Notes under the pieces: generated by a model
Database searches by the model: none
What the model saw: the letters and a program-made list of their open reading frames with translations, nothing else
What the model was told of the DNA's origin: nothing
Translations under genes and position numbers: made by a program
Part shown: piece after piece, positions 11,175 to 22,140 of the stretch
Layout: each line of letters starts with the position of its first letter
Position numbering within the stretch: position 1 is the first letter of the stretch
NCBI GenBank assembly: GCA_017354895.1
Contig: CP071495.1
Coordinates: 2,897,001-2,961,000, forward strand
Reading direction: 5' to 3'
Length of the DNA stretch: 64,000 nucleotides
From: Podospora comata
Taxonomy: Eukaryota > Ascomycota > Sordariomycetes > Sordariales > Podosporaceae

Positions 11175-13667
11175 CACGAAGAATCGTCGCTTCAATCGCG
11201 GTAGGTTCCTGTATGGAACTGCCATATTAGCATGGGATCCCACCGTGGCAAGTTGCGACGCATGGCGGGAGAACACAACAGGAACATCGTGGAAGACGCC
11301 GTGCACCTATTAAGAAACTGTGTGGACGGAGGTGGTGGAGGTTGAAAAAGACAGTCGCGCCGCGGCTGCAGTGAGCAGCTTCAAAGAGAAACAGGCGGTG
11401 CGTGTCGGACTGGATCGGGGGCTACAAACCTCTGGGTTGCGGCGAGAGTGCAGATGCAAATGTCAGCGGCACGCGACAGTTGACGATGTCAATTGTGCGG
11501 CAGTTGCGAACGAACAAGCGCTTCGATGCGATGGACCAAAGGAGGTGTTTGAGATGGTCGACTGTGAGACCAAATGAATGGCTGAGCAGACGATGCCGTG
11601 TGCGCCGACAGAAGAGGCCAGTCGCTTGGCGGCTGAACCTCAGCGGTTGACGAGCTCAGCGGGGCCCAGGATGGCGGGTGCCGAAGAGTAGTTGAAGCTG
11701 TCGAGCAATGAGTCGGAATGAAAACAACAAAAAGTGAACTGGAACGACGGTTGACGAAATCGCGCGCCGTCACGGGTCGGACGGGGAAAAGACGAGATGG
11801 GGGAGCGATGGAAGGTCAGACCCTCGGGGGGATGGCACGAGAGATTAGGTGCGGCTTCAGGGCTGTTATTCCCAGTTGCCAGGCTTGGACTAGGCGCAGG
11901 CACAGTTCATGCGGCAGTGCAACATGTACCGCGGCTGCCAGATTGGGCGAAGCGGTACGTAAGACGACGGGACTGTGACACCCGAGACGGGGGCGATGGC
12001 CAGGTTGAGGAGGGATTGTCGGCCTGTTTGAACCGACGGCGATTTTGAAGCAATTCTCGTTTCTTGATTTTGTTTTTGTAAATTTCCTCACCAAATAAAC
12101 ATCGGACGAACCTAGTCTAACAAACTTCTTCTGTATCGCTCGAAGCTTTTCATCAGGTGACCGGGCCTGTGCCTCATGCTTTTCCCGCCGGGTCGTTCCT
12201 GGGGCAATTTTCAGTTTCCTGGGATCTGGCTGTGGGGCCGAAAAGTCCGCCGTTGCATGGGATGACAGCTCTGAGCACTCAAAGCTCCCAGCTGGCTTTT
12301 GCAACTGTTCGATCGTCCAACCTTTTTTTCTTTCATTCTTTGTCCCAAGCCAATCTATTTCCAGAAACCCCGTATTACAGCTGAGCTCAGCCTCGTCTTT
12401 TGTGCTGCACATGTCAACCCACAACGTTCCCGGCCTGCTACGTGACATTGCCAGAAGATCACGTTGTCGATCGCCTCTCGACCTCTGCTCGGCCTGTCTG
12501 AGCTCCCTCCCTAACTTCATCACCATCAACCCATCTCGACAATACAACAACCGTGCGGCAAAGCCATCGCTGTTGGCCATGAAATCCCAATTTGTGGAGA
12601 TAAGACACCCACCGTTGGTTGATCCACCTCCATCTCACCTACCTCCAGCAAATCGGCTCACCAACATGCACCCTTTGCAGGACCCTTGTTGCCTGAAACC
12701 TCTGCTTTGCATCTGCAGATAGGATCTCACTCAGTGCCCTTCCTGCAGCCCGCTCCAACCGGGGAATTAAACCCCCGGGACTCTTCTCTTATCACGATCC
12801 CTTCACTTGTTCCCATTCTCCATCCTCAAATCATGACCATCAAGCTTAAAAAAAATGTTCTAGAAAAGCAACCAATTCAAACCGCCCCATCGATCCAAAA
12901 CGTCATAGTAATAAAAACCAAGCCTAGGACCCAACACACTGAACCCCACTAAACTTCGTAATCAAGTACGCTAAAAGGCGGGGGAATATCGTCTCTTGGG
13001 ATTTTGCTCATCTGATCTCCTACATTTTCCTCCTCCTTCAAGGATGAACCTCGCTGAGTGTTTCCGTTCCTGACTACTCAATCATCTCTACTTGTTGCAG
13101 CCTCTTCTTCATCAGCTCAGTATTGCTTGATGGTGTGCTAGCAATGTAAAAATAGCCCCTCCAGACCTCGACTCCTCACCAGTAACCATCTCAGCTGCCC
13201 CTCCACTACAAGAGACCTACATATACTCAGATCAGCTACAGGCAGTTCTGCCTATGTGCTGACAACCTGCATAACAAAAAGTGTCTTGTCCTCCCCTGAT
13301 CCAGATCGAGTCCAAATGTTAGAAGACCTGCAGCCTGAGGCGCTTGGGCTTTAGTTCATCTACCCGGACATATCTTCATGCAAGGGCAAAGGAGAACATA
13401 GACATGCAGAATTCAAGACATATTTCAGCCTTTGTTTTTCGATCTAAGATATCTCTCATTCAACTCTTTTTCGCCTCTTCTGAAAACAAACCAAGGCGAG
13501 TGCTGTATCTATATCTCAATGGTCTTCCTGATAATACCTAGCGTGATGGCACCGAGCGCAAACATTAGGTATAACCCCAAAAACGACAACCCCATAACCC
13601 CTGAGCTCCAACAATCCAAAAAAACTTCAAAACAAACCACCCCTTCTTGTTGCTAAAACCAACTGCT
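11175..13667. other. Intergenic, 2.5 kb, no recognisable gene
   Basis: This is the upstream region of the membrane-protein gene and the 3' flank of HUL4. One minus-strand frame of 254 codons (11816-12580) is open but has irregular composition and no recognisable domain. The plus strand at 12590-13660 is C/A-rich and carries only short frames. A perfect GC-rich hairpin sits at about 12759-12778. Confidence 0.45.
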
Positions 13668-16600
13668 TCACTTCAACCCAAACCCCTCACTCCCATTCAC
13701 CGCCCCCCAAAGCATCCCCTCCAACCTCTCCTTAGTCCCATACTTCCACAGCCCCAGCGCATTAAAGCACGTCCTCGCAGTCGGATACCGCCCAATATCA
13801 TCCCCCAAACACGAAATCTTCACCACCAGCGACGCCGCCCCCGTGGCAGGTATCCTATCACTCCCCGTAATAAAACTCAACAATTTCCTCTGATCCTTGG
13901 GGCTCGCCCGTTCAAACGAGCTCCAAAACCACCTCACCACCGGCTCGTCCTCCCCCGGATCCGCAACCTCCTTCCCCCACCCTTCATACTGCGCCACCGC
14001 CCTCAAAGAATCAATATCCAGCGCCTCATCCGACCCCCTCACCAACAACTCAATCTCCTCCGGCCTAAACAAACTCAACGCATTACCTCCACAAACCGTG
14101 AAAAATCCCCGCTTGAACGGCTCAAACTGCCTCGTTACCGACCCGTCAAGAAGATACCTGACATACAACTCGACATACTCCCTCTTGTTCGTATTCGTCA
14201 CCGGCCTCCTCTCACCCCCAGGACAGAGCGGCACCCGCTCCACGACCCCATACTTTTCCACATCCACCACAAAGTCCAGGCAGAAAACCTCCTCGAGGTC
14301 ATCGTCGCTATACTCCAACAACTGCCTCAGCCCCCTCGCCAGTCTAGGCCTAAACTCAGCCAAATCTTCCAGCGTATAATTCATCGTCTGCCTCTGCTGA
14401 TGAGCCACCTGCCCAGCCAGCGGCGGCGGCGGAGCAGCCATCAACAACTTTCGAAACGCAAACGGCGGAAGCGCAACATCCAAAATGGTCGAGTTGTAAA
14501 TCGCAAGCCCCAGCACCACTCCCACCAAAAAGAACTGCTCCGATGGCTCCAGCGAGTTCGGGTTAAAATAACAATAGCCCGAATCCTCATCATAGAGAAA
14601 CATCCCATGATCCCTCCCAAACACTTCTCTCACCAACAACAAGAACCACTCCTTTCTCAACCCACCGGCGTCAACCCCTTCCTCCCCCTTGAAAACAATC
14701 TTCAACCCCTTCTTGATATCCTCCCCACCGCCCCCAATAACCTCACTCACAGCCTTCAGACTGTCCTCCACAAGGCAATCCCGCCGAATATTCAGTGTCA
14801 AAAACTGCCTCACCACCCTGTGGCTGAGAATGCTATCAAAAAACGCATCCCTTGCCCGACTCTCCATCTGCCGTCTAGCATCATGCTCCAAAATCTGAAT
14901 CTTGGCCCCAATGCTCAACAAAAACGGATACTGACAAAACGCAAACCTCGCGTGCTTCTTCTCCCACGCCTCAAAATCGCCCACCAGATCCGAGTCGTCT
15001 AGCAGCGTCGTGTAAAAGTCGCTTGTTGGGACAATCTGTCCCCTGGCATACACCCCATCACCACCGTTGTTATTGTTGATGCTGTTACCGTCGTACATGT
15101 TTCCACCCCTTCTCGCATAATCCATATTGTTCGCTGCAAAGAGCAACCCCAACACCCTCGCCGCAGCCTTGATCTGCCAATCATCTTGATAGACCACCCT
15201 CTTTGGCTTCTCCTTCTTCTTCCCCCTGTTATTGTTATTATTCTGGCCCCCATTAGCCCCCCCACCGCTCTCTCTTCCATGCCCAAGCGCAGCGTGCAAA
15301 CTCGCCGCTGACCTCCCAGCCCCCATGCTAGGAATCAACCCATCCGTGATGTCAACCTTGGTCTCATACTTCTTCTCATTTTGCCTAATGAGCCTATATG
15401 CCAAGAAGCTCGACACCAAGTCCTTGGTTTGCACAAACATCTTTTTCGGGTATCTTGCAAACCACCCAACTAAATGGTTTTGGCAGTCCGGATTAGTATT
15501 CGACACCAGCCCCACAATCCGTTTGATAATACCCGAATGTCTCCCAGAGGTGGGACTAGAACCTCGCAGTGGGTCGTTGCTCTGTGTCGAACCTGCGCTG
15601 CCAGGGTGCTCAAACTCCCCAGAGTAGGGCTTATAGTCTCCGTGCAGCAAGGGATTTCCAGCAATGATCATAATGAACCGCAGGTCATCGGGGCTAACAA
15701 TGGGCCTTCCTGGTCTTTTGAGCATCGTCTCGCAGGCTTTGAGAAGAGTCCGTTGGGCGTGCTCCTGTCCAATGAGAATCTCGGTCTCGAGCTCCATGAG
15801 CGTGGCGTGTGGAGCAGCCAGGTCTGGGTCTTCTTCTACCAAGCTCGAATACACCTCCGGCCATGAACGAGCAGCCTCCGTGACAGCCGAATACCACTCT
15901 TCTAAATCCGCCCATTCCAAGCGAGGACTCCGCGAGCTGACTATGGACTGTCCGTTTTGGCTTTTATTAGAGCTCGACCTTCCAGGGACAACATCCTCCT
16001 GCCCACCTGTCCACCAAGAACCGTTCTCTGCAAAGTTGCCCAAGAGTAATAGCTTCGCATCCAAGTCAACGATGGGCTGGGGGTTGATAGTTGGCTGCGA
16101 TCCCCTGCGGTGTTCGATGTGGTCGACTGAATGTTTCCGTACATCCTCTACTGTAGGACGATGCCGATGGCCTCGGTACGATGTGAATGACGAGTTCAAA
16201 CAGTGAAATGAAGTAAAGCAAGAGACAATGTAGTCTTCAAGTGGGCGAAATATTCTCCTGGCTTCACCACCTGGACTTGGGGGTTGAGGTGTATACTGAT
16301 GAGATGGTTGCTGCGGGAAAACCTCTTGGAGAGCAGGTCGTTTCTCAGGGTATGAAGCGGATATGGTATTGGGGACAGTGTTGGACCAACTAGGCTGTCG
16401 GCGGTGCTGACTAGGATCCCGGGACCTGCTGGGTATCGGCTGGGCCCTACGACTAGGGCTCCCAGAGCTTGGTGGCCGCACCATGAGATAGGGTTCCGAG
16501 AAGTTCCCCGAGTTGAAGTTTCCTTCAGTTGAATTGTTGAAGAACGGATTTGTGGATGGCTCGCGAGGTGGACTGAGAGCCTCGGGCTGTGGGTTTCTCA

Positions 16601-17403
16601 GAGCAGCTGCCAAGAAAGCGTACAGACACTGAGAAATCAACGACTGTGTGTGTTCGAGAGAAATAGTACCGTCTACAGCAAGTCAGCAACAGCAACGGAA
16701 AGATGTAAACGGTCTCCTTACCAGACGACAATGTTGGCCGCCGGTCAGGTGAGGCGCCCGCCCCCCGTGAATGATCCCGTCTATTTTCCCGGTTATGATC
16801 ATGGCCACGATCTCGGTCCCTTGGTAGTGGCTGCAAGTCATTGATAGTGAGGCAGATGGTGCACTTGAATACATGTAGGTCCCTCGGCCATCGTACAAGC
16901 GACCCGCACGTCATGCAATTGCCCGTCGAGTAATCCCTGCTGCCACCCGAAGAGCCGTTGCGGTGACCACGGCTCGGTGGGGGTCTTCCTCGAAACTTCG
17001 GCAGAGGTCCGGCGTCGAGACCGGACTCAGAATCGGACTCGTGTTCGGGGCGGGTCATGGGGCCCGATTTCTTCTTCTTGATTGAAAAGAGTGACGGGAA
17101 TGGATGGCTCATGGAGCGTGTATGACGGGGTCTTTGTGCGTTGCGCGAAGGGTGTAAGTCTTCATCGGACGAGCTGGACTCGATTTGGCACTGCTGCAGG
17201 TTCTCCCAGGCCTCTAACTCGGGCACTCGAGAAGCGCTTCGATATCGGCTCCTTTCGCGGTTACTGCTACCATGACCGCTTGTAGACCCGGGCTGAAGAT
17301 GCTGACGAGCATTCGCTGGTGATCGAGCTTGATTCGAAGCCGTTGCGGGGTCGCGTGGACGCAGAAAGGCAGAAGAGCCCACTTCGTTGGGCCAGGGAGC
17401 CAT
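13668..17403 (-). CDS. HUL4: HECT-type E3 ubiquitin ligase HUL4
   Basis: This is a 1228-residue HECT ubiquitin ligase of the Hul4 type. Exons 17403-16722 and 16672-13668 join in frame (TCT G|AC). The N-terminal 230 residues are Ser/Arg-rich and disordered, with a Cys-pair element, CMTCGSLVRWPRDLHVFKCTICL (residues ~160-185, zinc-binding in appearance), that is typical of fungal Hul4. The middle part (about 420-830) is helical. The HECT domain occupies roughly 870-1228: LTLNIRRDCLVEDSL opens the N-lobe, EEGVDAGGLRKEWF and NPNSLEP follow, and the C-lobe ends with the catalytic Cys1196 in TARTCFNALGLWKYG, so the active site is intact. Yeast Hul4 acts with Tom1 in nuclear proteolysis. Substrates here are unknown. 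The 3' third of the coding strand is very G-rich. Family assignment is strong; the Hul4 subtype rests on architecture. Confidence 0.88.
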
Positions 17404-19337
17404 GATGACGGCGAGACCTTCTGCTGATCAACTTCAAGCCTGGGCAGCAGAAACAACCAAAGCAAATAGGTCACAGTATCAGCAAGATAGCAGGTTGCGC
17501 CTTCACCTCTTGTTGCTTTTTTGAGAGCCCCACAGAATCCCCGGCTCTTTCCTTTGAGGGGCAATATCAGGCGGGTTGGAGAAACCGTCACTGGCACGGG
17601 GGGTGGCGTGACTGCAGTTATTCAACTGAAAATGGAAGGGAGATGGAGGCCACGATGGTTTTGTTGCCTCCTGCCTCCTTTCCTTCGATGAAGGTCAAGA
17701 GCAAGATGAAAAGTCCGAGACTGCCGGGCCAAGGTCACTCTGCGTTCCCAAAGCACAAAAGTCAACAATAAGAGAATCGAGGTCGGCAGTCGGCAGGGTG
17801 GAACACTGATTACGTTGCGTGGTAGCGCGTGTCGTTGGGAGATGGCAATGACGATGGTGTATGTAGAAAGAAAGCCACCCACGACAGGAACAAGCGCCAT
17901 TCGGTAGGTTGCGACAAAACGAACGAGGGCTGGAGGAGGAGAGAAGGAGAGGTCTCGGCCAGCTCTGGCATTCAAATCAATCACAGCCCAGCTTGAACTG
18001 CGCTGAAACGACCCAAGGCCTGTATTACCACTGACCAGTCCAACAGAAGCGACCGTATCCACCGACATCCAGAAAAAGCAGCTTCAGAGAGGCTCTGGGG
18101 ATCTGCAACAGGCTCACACCCAAGGCCGTTGGCATTGATGAATACGAGTCAACCCCTGCGCCGACCATTTGGCGCCAGCGCTCAAACTATGGTTCACCCA
18201 CCCCGCCACACTCTATTCCACCAGCCACATGTTGACAGCCACAGCATCACTGCAACACTAACCCCAGCCGAACCTGAAAGCTCGGGCCGTGCCGGTCCAA
18301 CCCGTGTGGATCGACAGGTCAGACCAAATTCGACTTCACTTCTGGTCAGTCGAAACAGAGTGCGCTGGATTGAGCAACATTGCGAGCTTCTGCATGGTTC
18401 GGCGCCTCATGTTCAAATGACGTTCTCGTAGGTTCGTGTTCCCACAAAGCCCACGCACCAAAAGCAATCTCATCGAGAAGACCGCGGCATGTCATGAGGC
18501 CTGCTTAAGAAAAACATCACTACGATGAGCAACCTGGCCTTGCATGTTGGAGGTGAAACGTGGAAAGGATACTACTGGATTGTTTATACTTGTTTGGTAA
18601 GAGCAAAGCATCAATTGATGTATCAAGGTGGTCAGACTTTGCAGTCCCCTGCGCGGCAATAAGTTCATGGATGGTTTTCCGACAGTGGGCGGGGTCATTG
18701 TTTCTTCTTGTTCTGAGTTCATGATACTCTGCTTTTTTCCTTCGGATGTTGAACATACTTGATAAATCAGGTCCAACGACAACAGTGAGCAACAGGTCAG
18801 TAGCGTGCGTGGGCATTCATCACCATGTCCTTCAACGGGACAACACTCTGTTGAGTTCCGCGTAGGTGAGTGGTCATGGCACAAATCATATCTCGCTCCG
18901 TACCTCATAACCTTAGGTATGTGAGCTTCCAAATAAGGTACACGGGCTAACACAATAGGCGGCAGAGGACAACACAACAGAGGGAAAGTCTCAGCGAAAC
19001 TGCATAATTCAAACAGTACACAACGATCACAGCGACTTGAAGTTGTCAGTCAAGAATAATGTGTGCAAAGCCGGCGAGCAAACCAATTTCATTGCAGACC
19101 CAAACACCCCTCCCGAGCTTTTGGCCCTCGCGCTTGGAGAAAAACGCTCCAACTAAACCAGACATCTCCAAATTCGAATTTTGAAGCTTATTACACGTCT
19201 TTGGGGGGGGGGCTTCTTGTCTTTCGACTTGGCATACATTATATACACGCTGTCTGTTTGTTTCCTATCTCCATGCTTGCTTAGAGTATCACCAGAATCG
19301 AACGTTTTCTTCATACCTTGCCTACACCTGCTCTTGA
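17404..19337. other. Intergenic, HUL4 upstream region
   Basis: This 1.9 kb gap contains the HUL4 promoter and the 3' flank of the acyltransferase gene. The minus-strand frames of 148 and 161 codons (17622-18068 and 18492-18977) overlap other frames and have no recognisable domain or splice partners. I see no supported gene. Confidence 0.45.
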
Positions 19338-20967
19338 CTACGCCACTTTATCCATTCCCCTCAAATCAACCCCATCCACCCCCCTGAACTCAAACCACTC
19401 CCCCCATTCCTTATCCCCCACCAACCTCCCCACCGCCTCCTCCTCACTCCCCCCAGCAAAAACCACAAACTCAATCCCCTCCTCCTCATCCCCTTTCACT
19501 CCCGCTCTCGAAGGGTAAACCACAACCCCCCCCTGGTCAATACTATCCACCAAATGCCTATACGCCACCAACTTCGTCCTCCCCCCCTTTCCAAACCCCC
19601 AATCCCCCCCCAGCAACCCCCCAACATCCCTATGATCAGTAATATACACCCCTCCCTCCGGTAACTCATCCAACATGATACTCAGTCCCACCTTATCCAC
19701 CGCCTTCCCCATCTCCCGTATCATCCCATCCAAAACCCCATTCTCCAACGTGACAATCCCCTGCGTCATCTCCCTTACATACAACGCCAACCTCCCCAAA
19801 CTCCAACCACTGACAACATCCCCCACCGTCGGCTGCACCACCCCCGCCGGCGGGGAAACTGAGAGAGGGCAGCCGATGCAATTGAACTGATGCCCTGGAT
19901 GCAAAGGGGGTGACAGCCTCGGGCGGAGGTTGATAGTGTGCGTATAAAACGGGACGGTAGCTGGGTCGAGGTCGAGGGGGGAGAGCCGCATGAAACTGCG
20001 GAGGAGCAAGGCGGCGAGGCTGTCAAAGGTTGAGATCCATGCGTTAGGGTGGGAGCTGGACAGGTCGGATGAGGCGAGGGATTTCAATGCTGCGGCTTTG
20101 GAGGCGGGGAGGTGGAATAGCAGTGAGACGCCTTTCTTGGTTGGGTCAGGGGGGGTGTACACCTGGGGTTGGATCGGTTTGTCTGATGATGGGGGGGTGG
20201 TTGAGGGCGGGTTGAGAGCTGAGTTGTCCAGGCAGCTGAGGGGGAAGGGGGGTATAGGCCTAGAGCGAGACAGGGCTTGGCAGATCTTGGAGAGCTGGTT
20301 CGTGTAACCCACCCAGCCGATGACGTCGTTGGCGAAGTGGTGGTGGTGCATGTTCAAGATGAAGCCTCCCCGGATGAAGTTGAGCTTGTAGGCTGAGATG
20401 ACGGGGTTGTTGGATGGGTGGGCTGGAGGGTGGCAGCCGTAGGTCTGGACATTGTCAGTCACGGTCATGAAAACAACCTACCCAAAAAGGGACAGGACTC
20501 ACCATGCCAGGAATACTCCAAACCTTCAAATCCCCCAACAACACACCCCTAAAGTGCTTCTCCTCCAACTCGTCCATACTCGGGTACTTCTTCCCATCTG
20601 CTGCCTCCTCCGAGCCAAGATGCTGAACATCAAACCTGACCGTGTCCCCCTTCCTCCTCACATACTGCAGCTCGCCCGGCTTCTCAGGGTTTCTCTCAAG
20701 TCTCCCAACCAGATGCCGGACCTGAGAAAACATGTGCTCAAACCCCGCCTTCAAGGTCTCAACAACCCGGATTTTATCCTCCTCTGTGGCAGCAGCTGGA
20801 GAAGAGAACCGGAAGAACAAGGCATAGTTGTTGTACGTCTGCGGCATAAAGTAATCCAATACGCCCACAGGTCGGCGTTCAACCTCGGGGTCATCCTCCC
20901 AGTTGGCAGGATGAAGGTTGTAGGTCTGGTAAGGTGGTGGTTGAGAGGGTGGTGACAATGATCCCAT
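19338..20967 (-). CDS. BAHD-type acyltransferase (trichothecene 3-O-acetyltransferase-like)
   Basis: This is a 523-residue member of the acyl-CoA-dependent transferase family (PF02458; BAHD and fungal Tri101-like enzymes). Exons 20967-20503 and 20444-19338 are separated by a 58-nt intron with a clear CTGAC branch site. The catalytic HxxxD motif is present as HFAND (His191-Asp195) in NMHHHHFANDVIGW. The structural DFGWG motif appears as DWGFG (436-440), with the aromatic and Gly order altered but recognisable. The start was placed at the ATG at 20967 because the codon two positions upstream is TTG. These enzymes move acyl groups from CoA to hydroxyls or amines of secondary metabolites or toxins such as trichothecenes. 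No biosynthetic genes surround it, so the substrate cannot be guessed, and detoxification of foreign compounds is equally possible. Motifs are intact and the enzyme is probably active. Confidence 0.82.
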
Positions 20968-20973
20968 TGTCAA

Positions 20974-22140
20974 AGTCGTCGTTGATATGCGGAAAGTCTC
21001 AGAGGAAAATGAATGAAAGCAATGAATTAGAAGCCTGGTAAGGTACCGAAAGGCTCAAGCCAAAAGGGTGAATGTCAAAAGAATTTATACCATCACACAC
21101 CTCCCCATCCCCCCCCATGCTCTCAACCACCTTCCCTATCAGAGAAAAAAAGACCTTGCATCTTCCTATTCATCCCACCCACCCTGAAGTTGTCGTTATC
21201 GCCAAGTAGGTCCCCACCTTCCTTCCTTACTTCTTGCAAGCCAACAGCTTCAAGTACTGCGTATACACGGCATAAAAGATCGGCAAAGGCCCACGCACCT
21301 TCCTCGAGAACAAAAAGCGCCTTGCATTCCCATGATACAGCTTTGTATTACCTGACTTGGTGATTAACTACATTAATAAGCCCAGCGGGGATGTGACCAG
21401 AATGAATCATACCCACGTAGTGTGTGCCGATGTAAGCAGGGCAGCGACATCCATGACTGGGCGATCAACACACCATCCGTTGGGGGTTGCGTCCCGGCGT
21501 ATCAGTGCGTATTTGATGACTGAACCGGGCTGAAGTGGGCTTTTCGTGCGTATTAACTATATGGCTCGTAGTCAGCAATAAAGACAACAAAGTCTGAAAG
21601 AGTAACATGTAGGTCGACCTGTGTCCGCCGTGGCTCGGAAAAGTGTGCCGGGCTATCCCATTGTCCCTGTTGTCAATTTGTCATCCACCCTCTCTTCTAT
21701 CAGACACAACCACCCTGAGCAGACACAACACCCTCCACTCGGCCAGTTGAATACATGTAAAACAGTGGTTTGAGCCAAGTTAACCCTGGAAAGTACTGGT
21801 AAACGTACATGGGTATAATGTGTACAATCCTCCTACAAAAACGCCTCGGGATTCCTATATCTGGAATCCCATGCTTCCGTGATGCACATGCAGACTCCAT
21901 CTCCCCAATGCTGTTACAGTCATCTCCAACAGTAGTTAGACCTCCTAGACAGAACCACCCGCTTTGCCTTCTACCATATGCCATTGACGAAACCAAAACG
22001 CCTCCCTCCACGCTTGCGTGACCATACGCTCCTTGCCATGCCCTTGATGCAGCTGTCGCTGAAATCATGTGTTGTCTATAGGGTGTATGTACGCTATGCC
22101 GCTCAATAATGAACAAAAAAGTCAAATGTACTCCGGAAAC
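20974..22140. other. Intergenic, acyltransferase upstream region
   Basis: This 1.2 kb gap holds the acyltransferase promoter and the 3' flank of the DUF2293 gene. Only short, overlapping frames occur. I see no gene, tRNA or repeat. Confidence 0.5.

Noticed and set aside
11816-12580. 254-codon minus-strand frame between the membrane protein gene and HUL4
   Set aside because: No recognisable domain, mixed composition and no splice partners. It is probably part of a long upstream or UTR region.
12759-12778. Perfect GC-rich hairpin (CCGGGG...CCCCGG) resembling a T arm
   Set aside because: No D arm, anticodon arm or acceptor stem at the right distances. It is an isolated hairpin only.
13647-15002. 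Long plus-strand frame antisense to HUL4
   Set aside because: It is a shadow of the G-rich HUL4 coding strand; Pro/Arg/His-rich and without domain.
18492-18977. 161-codon minus-strand frame
   Set aside because: No domain, no conserved motif and no good splice sites. It overlaps another open frame of equal quality.
19338-20967. Secondary-metabolite cluster around the acyltransferase
   Set aside because: Neighbours are a DUF2293 protein, HUL4 and a helicase. There is no PKS, NRPS, terpene synthase, P450 or pathway regulator.
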